The notes: generated by a model from the sequence alone, not told the origin. A DNA stretch of 64,000 nt from Linanthus parryae (GCA_023055425.1 JALGPY010000003.1:16241001-16305000); one strand, 5' to 3'. Shown: positions 1-12,209, counted from the stretch's first letter. Numbers and translations: made by a program.

Positions 1-843
1 TAGATCAGGCCATGGGGTTGTTGGGTTAAGGGAAGAAGACCCACCACCAGTGGTGCTGTTGGTGGCGGCGGCGGCGTTGGTGGCTGAACTAGCGGCAGCG
101 GCGGTGGAGCTCCAGTAATTGTTAGGGTTAGCTGTGGTTGAATTAAGTAGCTGAGTTTGGCTCCAAAGGTTTGTTAATTGCTTGTTTGGCTGAATCTCAA
201 ATGGGTTTTGATCCAAGTGATAAAACTGAGCTTCTAGTTGAGGATGATCAGTACTTGTTGTAGTAGCTGAAGAAGAATTGAACCCTCTCAATAGATCTAA
301 ATTCGAAGACGACGATCCAAACTGTGAACCAACCGCATTAATAGATTGCTGATTCGTGGCGGTGTTGTAGGCGGTGTTATAGGATTGTTGTTGTTGTGGT
401 GGTGGTGGTAGTGATGTTTGGCTGAAGGATTGCATCGCCGCGAGCGACGACAAGAAACCCCCACCGGGGTATCGCGAACTAGGCATAGGAATACCCAAAT
501 TGCTATGACCTAGCTGGATTTGAGGTGCTGAGGGCTCAGATCGCGAGCCCAAAGTCGGAGATGATTCTCCGATTAAAGGGGAAGGCTTAGGGCGCTTCCC
601 CTTTCTGCATCCCCCGCCGACGGGGACGTTCCTCAGGGTCCCACCCTGGGTCCAGTACCGTCGGCAGGTCTTGCAGAAGTAACGCGGCTGGGAGAGGCTG
701 TAGTTGTTGTAGTAACAAAACTTGGTGTTGATGGATTCGCAGCGAGGACACTTCTGAGGCGGCTGCTGTGGTGGTGGCTGGCTCTGATCTAGCGGCAGCT
801 TCAACCGACGGAAGTGATCGTCGCTGGCTCTCCTGTTTTCCAT
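1..843 (-). CDS. Dof-type zinc finger transcription factor (N-terminal 281 residues, runs off the left edge)
   Basis: Plant-specific DNA-binding transcription factor; Dof proteins bind AAAG cores in the nucleus. The reading frame is open from an ATG at 843 to base 1 without a stop. The Dof finger is complete: Cys32, Cys35, Cys57 and Cys60 give the diagnostic C-X2-C-X21-C-X2-C. It is followed by [18 protein letters not shown] and a basic KGKRPK stretch. The rest is typical low-complexity activation sequence: Gln- and Pro-rich segments, Ser/Thr/Ala runs and a late PWPDL motif near the edge. No intron is visible in the sequenced part. The start was chosen because it is the first ATG before the finger and is preceded by GA-rich leader sequence. 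The family is certain; which of the many Dof genes it is cannot be said from this fragment. Confidence 0.93.
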   Translation of the reverse strand, partial: MENRRASDDHFRRLKLPLDQSQPPPQQPPQKCPRCESINTKFCYYNNYSLSQPRYFCKTCRRYWTQGGTLRNVPVGGGCRKGKRPKPSPLIGESSPTLGSRSEPSAPQIQLGHSNLGIPMPSSRYPGGGFLSSLAAMQSFSQTSLPPPPQQQQSYNTAYNTATNQQSINAVGSQFGSSSSNLDLLRGFNSSSATTTSTDHPQLEAQFYHLDQNPFEIQPNKQLTNLWSQTQLLNSTTANPNNYWSSTAAAASSATNAAAATNSTTGGGSSSLNPTTPWPDL

Positions 844-1330
844 TAATTCCTCTCTCTCTCTCACTAGATATGGTGGTGGGGTGTGGATTGTAGCTTTTGT
901 TATTGCATGTGAATTTTGATATGTTCTCTCGCTTTCTGACCTACCCACACTAAGAATGGTGGTGGTGGCTGGTGGGGTGATAGAGAAATAAGGAATGAAA
1001 GTTGACTACTCACTGAGAGAGAGAGAGAGAGTTTGTGGTGGTGGTGTTGGTGGTGATGGAGGGAGGAGTGGTGGCGCTTTCGGTAAAAAGACCTGGATCA
1101 GAGAGATCTAAGCATGTAAAAGGCCAAACAAAGGATTAATAAAAGTCCTCAGATACAGTTGAGGTTAACAATTAAAGAGTTGTACACAGAGAGAGAGACA
1201 TGGCTTTTCAGGAAGACGAGAGAGAGAGAGACAGAGACGTTGGGGGAGAGAAAAAGAAGCAGGAGGAAGAAGAAGAGAGTGTAGAGGTGGGTGTGGTCCA
1301 GAAACGCCTTTAGAAGGAGAGCATGTTTAG
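844..1330 (-). promoter_or_regulatory. GA-rich 5' leader and proximal promoter of the Dof gene
   Basis: Immediately upstream of the Dof start codon, with several GA/CT runs (about 1015-1032, 1185-1199, 1220-1235) and purine-rich GAAGAA blocks up to about 1330. GA-rich leaders are common in plant transcription factor genes and can bind BPC/GAGA-type proteins. The regulatory role is inference from composition only; no transcription start site can be placed. Confidence 0.4.
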
Positions 1331-2086
1331 TAGTAGAAGCTGAAATTCAATAGAAGGGAATGAAAAGTATTCAAAGTGGTACGGTATAAAATACAGAATT
1401 CGAACCCTGCTATTAAAATAAGTCAGATGATTATGATATGATATTTTATGTATTTAGCAAAAAGTTTAGAGCTAAAAGTTTGGTTGGAATTATGAAATTT
1501 GTTTGGATGAGAGTTTTTCTTTCGGAAATTATAAAGAAAAGAATTTAACTCGCGACTTAGACAATCCAGCATGTAAGCTTAGAACATCTCAAATAGATCA
1601 GGCAAAATCCATTATTAACAAAAGAATGAAGTTCCCGAAATATTGAAGTCCAAGAGGTTATGCAAATACACATACATTTGATAAAATAAAACATGCATCT
1701 TCTCTAATACATTTTGCAATTGCATAATTTAATTGGTTAGCTCACAAAATAAATTATACTGTTAGAGTAGGCGTTTAAAATGTATATCATGAAAAGTTCA
1801 AAACATGTAGATTACATATGTCCACCTCTTATTATTGGAGATGATGTAACTACGCACCTAAGATTGGAGGTGTAAATGTGAGGTGAAGTTCGTTGAAAAA
1901 ATGAATACAGTTAAAAATCTTGACATTTTATTCTTGAATCCCCGAAGAGTAGACTACAGTTTATAAAAGAAAAACAAAAAACTAAGGCAATCCCAAACCA
2001 CTTCTATATCATTACTTAAAAGGTTAATTTTAAATGTCAACTAAAAATATTATCATTGAAAATGCTGACTCAAAATCATAGTACTT

Positions 2087-2120
<34 letters not shown>
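1331..2120. other. AT-rich intergenic DNA, no gene seen
   Basis: No credible reading frame, RNA gene or complete repeat. It ends in a 26-bp poly-A run at 2092-2117 that abuts the Stowaway element. Confidence 0.6.
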
Positions 2121-2122
<2 letters not shown>

Positions 2123-2125
2123 GTA

Positions 2126-2383
2126 CCACTCCGTCACACCTCTTTTGCACCATTTGGACTTTTAACACTATTCACTGGGTCACTTTGACCCGATGATTTG
2201 GATAGCAAAATTTTATAATTTTAGATAATTTTTTCGTAGTGTTGTAAAGTAGCTCTTATTCTAGAAGACCATAAAAAATTTGTTAAAAAATTACATCGTT
2301 TTGCGATCCAAATCACTGGGTCAAAGTGATCCACTTACGGGTGAAAAAAGTCCAAATGGTACGTTTGAGATGGGACGGAGTGG
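2126..2383. mobile_element. Stowaway-like MITE (Tc1/mariner type), 258 bp
   Basis: Terminal inverted repeats start CCACTCCGTCACACC and end GATGGGACGGAGTGG. They extend inward through a shared segment (GCACCATTTGGACTTTT and its complement) and a second inverted block around the words GGGTCACTTTGACCC. The element is flanked by TA at 2124-2125 and 2384-2385, the target duplication of Stowaway elements. It has no coding capacity. A deleted copy lies at 24836-25044, with relics at 3828-3910 and 20000-20200. Confidence 0.85.
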
Positions 2384-3520
2384 TAGTTGTTTCTAGGAAC
2401 CTCGGCTATTAATCTACACTGTGATATACCACTACGTTTCACATCTTCCTCTCATGGAGGAAGGTCACAAGAATTAAGGGAAATGCGTTTTTTGACAACC
2501 TTATCTATGTTCTTCCACTAATTTTTCACCCATGTCCTCCCCCTCTCTGTCTGAACATCTCCCTCTCTTTGGTTCACAGCAACAAAACACCGCCACCACT
2601 ACCACCACTAGTTCACCACCACCACCAGCCAATCACTTGTTTACCACCACCACACCAAAATACGGATCCAAGAAAAATAGGGTATTAAACAAGGATATTA
2701 CAGACCAGCAACTACGGTTACTATTTTGCAAGTGCAGGGATAAAATTGAGTCTGCATTCGAACGATCACCGTTTTAGAATTCATAAATGGTGTATTATGT
2801 ATATGGTAAAAATAATAAAATACATTGGCAACATAACACATGTTTAATATAAAAAATAATTCCGAATAATAAAAATAAACTTGATTTTTTTATCGATTAG
2901 AATTTTGCACTCCCCTAACACACATTTTTAAGAATACCCCTAACACACGTTGAAACTGCAGTATAAAATAATAAATAATTACTGTAATTTGTAAGATAAT
3001 ATGTCTTGAGCTTGAAACAAGTTTTCAACAGAACTTCAAAACATTTTTATGTTACTACCCCAGCTCTAAAATAAGTGTCATATTTCACTTGTTACAAGAT
3101 TTTAGCAGGGGTTTTGGACTGATAAATTCATTAGAATACGTTATTTGTTTTACTGTTAAATCTCTTTGTTTAGGAGAACTTTTAAATAATATTTTTAAGT
3201 ATGTATTTTTGAGTCATTCTTTTTAGTTTAGAATGTCTCAGAATGTAACTAGTCTTTCTAAATTTAACCCGCTTTAAAGTTAGAATACCGGCCTTTATTT
3301 TTGTCTTTCTTTTCTTAGACGCGTAGAACCAAATCGCTTCCAAAAAAGTTTACACATAAAAGTTTACACATTTTTCTTTTAAATTTTACGTAAAACTAAT
3401 AAATGGAGATAATATAAAAGTTATGAAAAAGTCACTCCACGAAAGATTTTTTTTGTGAAACGTCCATGTCGTCACACCATGAAGATTAGTAAGCTTATTT
3501 ACTGGTATGGACTATGGAGT
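2384..3520. other. Intergenic DNA, no gene supported
   Basis: An 81-codon frame at 2532-2777 (plus) opens with Ser/Thr/Pro low complexity and resembles no family I know. The remainder is AT-rich and without recognisable features. Confidence 0.55.
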
Positions 3521-3531
3521 ATGGACCACAT

Positions 3532-3557
3532 GAAGAAGAAGAAGAAGAAGAAGAAGA
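3532..3557. repeat. (GAA)n microsatellite
   Basis: Uninterrupted GAA trinucleotides run for about 26 bases. They are followed by GA-rich and GGC-rich sequence to about 3615. Confidence 0.85.
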
Positions 3558-3827
3558 GAGAGGGGAAAGAGGATAATGAAGGCGGAGGAGGCGGCGGCAG
3601 CGGCAGGTAGGGGTGCGTGGCGGTAGTCAGGTGGGGGTAGTGGCTTTGTCAGATTTCCAAACTCCTCCTGCTCTACTTTCTTCTCCTCCTACCCCTCTCT
3701 CATTCCAGATTCATGTCATATTATTAATTCTCTCTCACCCATTCCACTTCCACGTTGTTAATCAAAATTCTCTCATTTTGTAAAATTACTATTTTTTTCA
3801 TTTCTCCCAATTATTCATATTCCATTA

Positions 3828-3910
3828 TTCATCGGATCACTTTGATCCGGTGATTTGATTAGCAAAACGATGCAAGATTTTGCTATTCAATTCACCGAGT
3901 CCCTTAGTGA
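3828..3910. repeat. Relic of the Stowaway family seen at 2126
   Basis: Shares the words GATCACTTTGATCCGGTGATTTG and AGCAAAACGATG with the MITE at 2126-2383 and can fold on itself through ATTTGATTAGCAAAA and its near complement. Its terminal repeats are missing, so it is a truncated or diverged copy. Confidence 0.45.
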
Positions 3911-4261
3911 AATGGAAATAAACAGAGTAATATTAGTGAATGATCCGTGCCACGAGGGTATTATCAACTTAACTGTGATATATTTGATAAATTGACGATA
4001 AACTGTGTGTGTAGCGATCTAACAAACATAGTTTTAGAAAAGATGTTTCTACACTTTCCACGTATCGATACCTGTTTATCATTATATTCTTCAGCTTCTG
4101 CTAGGGAAAAGAAGCCTGAAAACCAACACTGAAATCAAAATGATATATTTTCATCAAGTTGCACTAGAAAATCCTCTTCATTCCAGTTACGCGGTCAAAC
4201 TTAGTTAAACTAGGATACATGTTAAAATTTGACATGAATCAAATTTGAGAAAACAAGTTTG

Positions 4262-4520
4262 GAGCCGAGATCGTGCAATCTTAAGGAAAGGAATCGTGCG
4301 ATCTCAAGTGTTGAAGTCTTGATCGTGCGATCTCAAAAGGAGGTTCTGTTTTGGCACGATCACATTTTGATCGTGCGATCAAAATATTGTGATTGTGCCA
4401 TCACCTGGGTCAGGCTACGGGTTTGAGGCGGTTAGATTAGAGTTTAAGACACTCTACATATATACGGATGTGTCTTACTTGTTTTAGTGTTAATTAATCA
4501 GTATTGTTCTTCCATATCAG
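4262..4520. repeat. LTR-like dispersed repeat, copy 1
   Basis: Contains several near-palindromic GATCGTGCGATC words (about 4270, 4292, 4320, 4369). A block from about 4355 onward recurs at 5477-5640 in direct orientation with roughly 80-85% identity by eye. The two copies share the words ATTGTGCCATCACCTG, GGGTTTG and CACTCTACATATA. It is probably the distal part of a decayed retrotransposon LTR. No gag or pol reading frame lies between the two copies. Confidence 0.5.
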
Positions 4521-5476
4521 TATTAATCAGTAGCTAACAAATTCGTTAATGAACCACGTTAAATATCATGTTCGATCTTTGATTCATTTGTTTTATCGTT
4601 CTTGTCTCGTTATAACAATACAAAAAGGGATAGTTCACAGCATCGGCAAAGGGACTTGAAGACAGTGGGTGGCAATTGTCGCCCATGACTTTTAAGCACC
4701 CCTCTAATACAGCTATTTACACTTAAGACCCCTGAAAAAAATACATAAATATTCCGACTGGTATTAATAACTTCCGTTGAAAAAACCATGATATATAATC
4801 ACTTTATTTAATAATTTTGGTATCGTTCAGTTTTTATCTTTGCTAGTTTGATTTTCTGGCTCAGCCACTGAATCACGGTACCTTATCACCATCATCGTCA
4901 TCTATCTCATGATATTGTTTATATGGTTGGGAATGTTATGACGCTAAATGGGGATGGTACAAGTCGAGTGGATGGATGATGGTGTTAGAAGTTGCAACTG
5001 CTCCAACATATATAGCCACCACAAATAAAATTACTAACTGACTAGGTAATGGTGTAGTAGTGTCGTACCTTAATGTGGGTGGAGATGGTGGGATCGAAGA
5101 AGAGATAGAACAACAACAATAATATTTGGTCCATGCTATTACCATGACTTTGCAACATCATCAAACTCAGTCCTCAACTAACCTGCAACAGAAATGATGT
5201 GCGTACTCAGCCTCATCCTCCAACTTCACTTATCCTACTTAAGGATAGTTTAAAAATATTGTCGCGTTGCCAAGGGTTGTGTGAAAAGTACTGTAGAAAA
5301 GTTTATGTGAATAATTTAGATAAAATGTTGATTGATAAAAATTACGTAAAAATTGTGGTGAAATATGGATATCGTAATTTTGTCTTATTAAAATCAACTA
5401 TGAACTTACTCTGAGAGAATAAAATGACAACTTTCACTAAAGCTTTGTTAAAATCACAATGTCCGAAATCAAGAAA

Positions 5477-5640
5477 CACGATCACATTTTGATCGGGCGA
5501 TCAGAATATTGTGATCGTGCCATCACCTGAGCCGGGTTGCGGGTTTGTGGCGGCTAGATTAGGGTTTAAGCCACTCTACATATAGGCCAACATGTTTTGC
5601 TTGTTGTAGTGTGATGTAACCAGTGTTGTTCCTCCTTATC
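5477..5640. repeat. LTR-like dispersed repeat, copy 2
   Basis: Direct-orientation partner of the block starting near 4355, about 1.1 kb away. It shows the same order of words (GATCACATTTTGATCG, ATATTGTGAT, CATCACCTG, ACTCTACATATA). The 4.52-5.48 kb interval between them holds no recognised gene. Confidence 0.5.
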
Positions 5641-7060
5641 AATGATAAAATTATGGTTTTCTGTCCCATGGAGATACCTAATGAATTCGTAATAAATCAT
5701 TTATATTAAAAATTGTAAGGTCATGAGTAGATATTTTAATCAAACTCACGTTCTGAAAAAACGTCGTGGGATAACAGAGACTATCCGAAAACTCGAAAAT
5801 ATTATTTTTTACTAAAGCTCTAAAAAATTGTTTCGGCTGTCAAGAAGCAGCTGTGCTGGCAGCATAAGCATTCCCAAATTGACCCATAATTCTTCCATCT
5901 ACGTTATAGGAAGATGATCGAACCTACTATTACAATCAAAGAAGGGAAGTTTAGAATTATGTCTAGGCAAGAAAAGGACATTGTGATTTCCTTTTTAGCA
6001 GAACACTGTTTTTAGCAAAAGCATGTTAAATACTACTGCAAAGCTTTTTACAAATGTGGGACCTAACCTAAGCCCTGGCTGCCTAAGGGTACTCCTAGCA
6101 CCTCCAAGAGGAAGGGGTTAGTGGTCACAACGCTTTGCAAGTGATAGCAGTAATTTCCTGTAATAGCTGCAGAATTCTTTCGTTACTATAGAAAAGGAAA
6201 ATGTGCGAGAATCGCAACATGGACTTGAGCCTCCTGCGATAATTTGCGTTGTAGAAGTGGTGGAAAACCTCGAGTTGAGTTGCGTATAAAATAAGTGGGG
6301 GCTGATGCAAGTTCGGCTTACTCCTTCCTCTCTTGCTCGTCGTAATAATTTAAGTCGGTCCCAACTATCCCACAAATGGGACCGGTGTCTTCTTCTCTGT
6401 GGAGCTCTCAAAATTATTTTGGTTTGGTTACAAAACCAGGCATTGTGTACTACATAATACTCTGATGACTCCATTTCGCATTTGGTCGTCTTATCCAAGG
6501 AAGGTTCCGTGTTATTAAAATGCCATAAACCAAATCAAATTTGTTTATGCTGTTGATTGAGACGTCCTACACAAGCCCAAAGATTTGAAGAATCAACATA
6601 TATTCTTGCAGTCTCTTTTCCAGAATAAAAATTGTTGTGATCCCACTACATTGATTAATTAAAATGTGTGAGATTCACCAACTGGAGGGTCCAATCCTGA
6701 CCGAATTCTTGACTTGCCGCGGCCTTGTGTTGCACGGAAAAGAAGCAACACGAGGCCAAACCTCGCCTATAATCGAGTTGGCATAATTTGGAATAATGAG
6801 CCATAAGTTAAATCAAGTTGGAGGACATACTATTACGCTATTGCAGTACCCTTTTCACATAATTCGCTTCGTATTGAAATTTGCTAGGGGGAATAGGGTA
6901 AATAATTTCTTCAGGGTTAACATTTGTGGTTTAGAAACATATCTCGATTCAGTTTCCGTTATTCATTAGCGAATTATGTGAATTGGTTATTCCGATTCTA
7001 CGAATGGCCAAAAATCAACTACGGTTCATATCTGGAGAATTCCATTTTGTTTACCCTCAA
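5641..7060. other. Intergenic DNA, no gene supported
   Basis: The longest frame (6118-6498, minus, 126 codons) has no recognisable domain and looks like chance. No RNA gene or terminal repeats were seen. Confidence 0.5.
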
Positions 7061-8411
7061 GTTTAGGTAAAAATAAACTTCGGTGCCCTGTGTTTCGGAA
7101 AATTCCACTTTGTTCCCTTATAACCAATAGACCCTAATCTCACTACTGAAAAGACAACTATACCCCTAATATTGAAGCAAAATTACACCATATAAAATTC
7201 CTTTCTTCTCCACATTTTCCTCATTTGTTCGCCGCCCCCTAGGACCGAACATGAGCAGTCCCGACGGCGATGATTGCGGCGGATGTAAGTGGTTGCAGAT
7301 CTAGGCGAAATCGGGGCTGGGATGGAGGACTTCGGCTAGCTCAGTTTGAGGCCCAGAAATAAAGACAAGAAGAAGGGGAGGGGAAGAAGAAGAAAGCAGC
7401 AGTCGTCGCCGCGCAGCATACAAGAGAAGACGAAGACGCTGCCACCGCGAGCAAAACCACCGACCACCGGTCTCTTTCTCTCTCACTTAGCCCAAGCCCA
7501 CTCGCAATTGATGAATCCGAAGACTTGAATTTTTCCTTCTATGATCTTGTCGCCGTCCTCCTCTTGGGTCTGATTTCAGAGATCCCATGTCCAATTCGAT
7601 TTGAGACAAAAAGACCCATCTTGGGTCTGATTTCAGAGATCAGATCACGATTTTGGGTTTTAATTTTGTTTCCAATGGTTTTTGGTTTTGTTCTAGAATA
7701 GGCAGCGGCCGTCATGGGGTAATGGAGCTGGAGGAGGTGTTGGGCTTCTATTGATTGGGGTTTTGGGCCGATTCATAGTTTGATTGACGAGAGAGAGAGA
7801 CTTTAATCATCCATCATCGGGGGAGTAATAGGCAAGCAGAAAAAATAGATGAATTTTCTCTTGATGATGAAAGTGATTGTTTGGATTAGATGATGCTGTG
7901 CAGAGCAATCCAAGCACCAATTGTTAGGTGTTATGTGTAGCTCGGGTATTTTTCACTAGGAGTCTGGTAGAAAGAACGAGAAATGGGCAGATAGATCAAG
8001 AAAGATGAGAACAGAGTTTTGTTCTTCTTCTTGTACTGTCCAAACTAATTGATTCAAATTATGTATCTGGGTTTGTGTTTCATTTTGCTTTTGATATTGT
8101 TTTCGATTAGGATCTCATATGGGTACGATTTTTTTTCTAGGGTCATATGGGTCTGACTTGAGTTTCATTTTATTTAGAGATTTAGACTTCGATCTAGATT
8201 AGTTCATGTTCTCTTCAATTTCCTTTCTGAAACATACTCCAAATTATAGGGGTGGTGTAATTTAGTTAGTTGGCTAAGGGTATAATAGACTTTTATTTAA
8301 ATACTTTATGGACGGAACATCACAAAGGGTGTTGTGTCCACATATTTTCCGTTATGAAGAGAGCAAAGTGGAATCGAAACACAGGAGATCATAGTTTATT
8401 TTTACCTAAAC
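7061..8411. mobile_element. Mutator-like terminal-inverted-repeat element, about 1.35 kb
   Basis: The ends are inverted copies: the left begins TTTAGGTAAAAATAAACT and the right ends with its complement. Similarity continues through CCTGTGTTTCG, TTCCACTTTG and the complement of TTATGGACGGAACATCAC. The same layout (GGTAAAAA end, a 'CCACTTTG' block, internal ACGGAACAT) occurs in the clearer element at 45892-47354. The interior is leader-like, CT/GA-rich DNA with no transposase; a 60-codon Arg/Lys-rich frame at 7346 is not supported. No clean target duplication was found, so the exact ends are approximate. Confidence 0.6.
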
Positions 8412-10600
8412 ACGGGAAATCAGAGTGTGTGTATATACCGCACCGGCCCCACACCCGCACCAAAATATTTTAAAAACGGTTGCATAGTGCTTATTAAATT
8501 TACAAGATATTATCATAAACATACGATCTACCAAGTGGTTATAGCTTTCATGTTTCTCTCTAAAAAATTTCTCTCCAAGCTTGATGTTGCTCAGCTTTCT
8601 TCCATAATCTTTCTTCTGATCTCAAGCCTTTTCCAAGAAATCTCATCATTTCTGCCTCCTTCACTCCCCAATCAACCATTCTGCCACCTCTTTTTCGTCA
8701 CTCCAACTCGCTTCATTTCGGCGCTCTTGACACTTGTCATCAAATCTCTTCGATATGAAAGGGGATCGAGTCACGAGAGATGTTAACATAACCCTTATCT
8801 AAGGGACCAAAACGTCCGGTTTCCGTATCCTTATGTTGCTAAAGTCTCTCAATTCTCTCTTGCATAGGGTCTAGTAAGACTGACAAAGATCAACAAGTTT
8901 ATTCCCACATTAAGCAGGTTGGCTATAAGCACCAAGCTTCTATTTCCAAACTCAATTAAGGTTTCCCTTTGTCTTATTGTCTCTAGCCAAGTTTGTTTCC
9001 GTCCGTCATCTACCACCGTGAAAATGAACCGTATCACTTCTCTCAGCATTTTTGTAATACCATTTATCTATAGCACAAATCCACTCCAAAGAACTAGACT
9101 AGGGCCAGTGACGGAACCAGGATTTAGGAACAGCCGAAGCAAAATTGTATGTGAAGTCAACAACATGGCCAGTAATGCAAGGTTCAGCATCAGCCGGGGT
9201 TTGTAATTAAAAAAAGGGTACCACTGTAAAAGTACTTCAAAATCAGGGGGCAGTGCCACCCTGGTCCTTGAACGCCAAGTCATCAAAATCGAATTCCCAT
9301 ATTCTTAAGGAGAAACTTGGCTAGTCGAGTCAAACCTCAAGATGGATCAACCCCATATTGGAGCATACAAGACGATAATCCAGCAATAATAATGAAATTG
9401 CTAAAACTAAATGCAGTTTATGTGATCATACAAGGCTGAAGGCACTAGTCTATAAATGTTGATAAATGGGAAAAGGCACTCGAGAACTTACATGGAAATA
9501 ACTGGGCATATATTCCAATACCTCAGTGCAAGTTGAGTCATTCTTCAATTTTCCTCAAGCATGTACTCATACACTATTATGGTTCCTGCAAACACACACA
9601 AATCTGGTGAAACAATCGCAAATGCTTCGAAATCAATAAACCAACTTCACTGCTTCTAATTGAACGAGAAAGATCCCATCACATCAACAGAGGAAGACAT
9701 CATACAAAGAAACCCACCAAGAAGCTCAAAATCAAGGAAAAAATATCCATGAGAAATATATTTAGATTCTTGGAACTGTCTTTTTCCTTCTTTGATCAAG
9801 CAACGACAGAGACTCCACCTGATCAAACCACTAAACCGACGTCCTACATAGTACCATATTCTCAAATCTTAATACGACAGCTCTTTAATGTATTCCTCAA
9901 ACAAAGAAGAGTTCTCTTGTTTTCAAGCAGAAGTACAGCAATAAAATGAATTAGCTTTTACGAGAACATTACAAAAGAACCGTCCTTGATCACAAGAGGA
10001 CCAAAGGTGACAATCACTTTCCTGCGTGTTAATTGGCTGAACTGAGTGGGAACATCAATTCGGGAGGAACAGGGAAATGTGCTAACACCTGAAAGTAGAT
10101 ATGGGTACAACAGATGTCGAATCCAGATTCGGCCCAAGATTATTTAGCCATTCGACAATGCAAACAATAGCCCCTTTCACGAAAAGGACAAGCAAGTATT
10201 GGCTATGCTCATATGCAGCAGCAAGTGAGAGGCAAAAGGGAACGAAGCGTGATCACTAATGCATCATCTTGTTACAACAGATGGGCCTGCAAGACAAGTA
10301 GTGCGCGTATAGAAGACAACGACAGCTGAGGAAAACAGCTATCTTCACTTTGCATTTGTTCGCTCTCATATATGACAATATAAAAGTCTCTATCGGAATT
10401 GATTCAGATTAATTAGAATAGCAAAATATGATTCTTAGATGGGAAAATGGATAATTGTAACATGTAGTATGATAAATGGAGTTGATTTCCAGGCAGATAA
10501 CATGGTAAAAAAAATTAATTGTAAAACACTAAACTGAAGAAAAATGACAAGAAATTTATCATAAGGTGTCTCTTCTAAGCACATTATAACTCAAAAGTGC
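8412..10600. other. Intergenic DNA, no gene supported
   Basis: Several short frames (8427-8786, 8919-9206, 9656-9949) lack domain-like sequence or splice structure. A segment around 9095-9265 (GTGACGGAACCAGGATT onward) has the style of dispersed plant repeats, but its ends cannot be defined. Confidence 0.45.
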
Positions 10601-10678
10601 TGTCCATGCATATTTGTTGTTGTAACGCTAGCGAGTAGCGACCTCGTGAAAGGTTGAGCATTGAAGAAAGCAAAGGCA

Positions 10679-10702
10679 TGTCATGAGTCATGACTCATGA
10701 CA
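10679..10702. promoter_or_regulatory. Perfect 24-bp palindrome with two TGAGTCA/TGACTCA sites upstream of the SPL gene
   Basis: The sequence reads identically on both strands over 24 bases, centred between 10690 and 10691. Its core is TGAGTCATGACTCA, two overlapping GCN4/AP-1-type bZIP half-site heptamers. It ends 241 bp before the SPL start codon. Binding by bZIP proteins is inference from the motif. Confidence 0.5.
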
Positions 10703-10943
10703 ATTGTACTGTCAACCTATCAAACAAGAATATTCTGAGCTCATGTAAACTCAACTTTGTTACCTTTCACTATTTCCTTTAATAAGAATGGAGATCGTGG
10801 TCCTCACAATCTCTTGTCCCCCTTTTCAGGATTCTACAAATGCGCCACTTCCTTCCTCCTATATCATCATCGTGGTCATCCGCTTATTTTCCTACAAAAT
10901 TCGATTTACTCCCCTCACCTCACCTGCATTCTCATTCACTAAG

Positions 10944-12209
10944 ATGGATACTGTCAGAGCTGGAGGAAGCCAGAATACAAGAGATAAAATGAAGGGAGTT
11001 GCAAGGCAATGGGAGGGAGAAAAGGATGACGAGAGTTTCATGGGGTTGGAGTATGCAGAGGTTGAGAAGAAGAAGAAGAAAGGATCTCCAAGGAAAGGAT
11101 CCAGTGGAAAAGAGTTAATGCAGCCTTTCTGCCAGGTGGATAACTGCACCACTGACATGACTTTCGCCAAACCTTACCATCGTCGACACAAGGTCTGTCC
11201 ATTTCATGATAAGATTCCAGTCGCGGTGGTTGCCGGACTCCGCCAGCGCTTCTGTCAGCAGTGCAGCAGGTTGGGAAGGCTAAAACTACATTTCTTTTTA
11301 CGTGTTTAATTCAGATGTTCATATAAATATCCCTCAACAATAAAGTAAACCATACAGAGGTAAGGTACACAATTATGGTGTTGGCCGGATTCAGAACTAT
11401 ACAACATCTGTCTTTGCCTCCTGGTTCAGCTTCTCCAGTGGTCATCGAAGATGAATTTATAATTGTTGTGCGAGTAATTAGTAGTTCACATACCTTATGA
11501 CATTATAACCCCAATCATACTAAGTGCATGTTTGGTTCAAGATTTTAATCTCTCTGCCAAAAAAAATAATCTTGTTTGTTTCGTAAATTTTTGAGTCAGA
11601 TTTTAATTTAAGTTCACTAATAATCTGCAGCTTATACAACTCCGATTTTGGAGATTTTTTAGGTATATCTTCTGAAATACCATACTCTACGCTCTATTTT
11701 ATGCATGAATCATTAATTTATGCAAATACATAACATCATAGACGTATCATAAGTTCAAATAGATAAATATTTCGTAAATTTAGTAGTAAAAGCTACAAAT
11801 GTTGCCAAATGCACTGACATTTTAATCCAAAATTTTAGCTCATACCAAACTGTTTTCAGATTATAATTTCATCCAGCTTATTCACCCCAGATTATTGAGA
11901 TAATAAGCTGGAACCAAACGGACTCTAAATGTCAACTGGTCCCATTTCTGTTTATGCAGCTCTTTTAGTTCTTATGACCAGCTAACAGAATCTGGGTCCA
12001 GGAAAATTCTAGGCATGCATAAAATGAAAAAGTTAAGCATAATGGCACCTGAAGAATATGCTCCACCTAACAGTAATCATTCCAACTGCAGGTTCCATGA
12101 GCTATCGGAATTCGATGAAACAAAAAAGAGTTGCCGCAAGCGCTTGGCTGGACATAATGAGCGCCGTCGCAAAAGCTCGTCTGACCATGGAGAAGGAGGA
12201 TCAGGCTAA
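10944..12209 (+). CDS. SPL3: SBP-box transcription factor of the SPL3/4/5 type, complete (2 exons, 147 aa)
   Basis: Nuclear DNA-binding regulator that promotes the vegetative phase change and flowering in the miR156 age pathway. Exons are 10944-11269 and 12092-12209, and the GT-AG intron falls inside an Arg codon of the SBP domain. The SBP domain spans residues 61-138, with zinc site 1 at Cys63, Cys68, Cys85 and His88 and site 2 at Cys104, Cys107, His111 and Cys123. The bipartite nuclear signal [16 protein letters not shown] lies at 121-136. The short acidic/Lys-rich N-terminus and an end just after the domain are typical of the small SPL3/4/5 class (Arabidopsis SPL3 is of similar size and also two-exon). 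The start is the first ATG in frame after a leader with no SBP sequence. The intron carries a Tourist MITE. A miR156 site lies 115 nt past the stop codon. The symbol is assigned by class and by synteny with the BAC1-like neighbour. Confidence 0.95.
11524..11925. mobile_element. Tourist-like MITE (PIF/Harbinger type) in the SPL intron, 402 bp
   Basis: The terminal inverted repeats are GTGCATGTTTGGTTC at the left and GAACCAAACGGACTC at the right. They are flanked by the 3-bp target duplication TAA at 11521-11523 and 11926-11928. The element has no coding capacity and occupies about half of the 822-bp intron. Confidence 0.8.

Noticed and set aside
2532..2777. 81-codon plus frame with Ser/Thr/Pro start
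   Set aside because: Low-complexity composition, no known domain, no splice or neighbour support.
6118..6498. 126-codon minus frame
   Set aside because: No recognisable motif; overlapping frame on the same strand; surrounding DNA looks intergenic.
7346..7528. Arg/Lys-rich 60-codon frame resembling a basic nuclear protein
   Set aside because: Lies inside a TIR element and comes from GA-rich repeats.
10892..11170. 92-codon minus frame opposite the SPL gene
   Set aside because: Antisense shadow of SPL exon 1.
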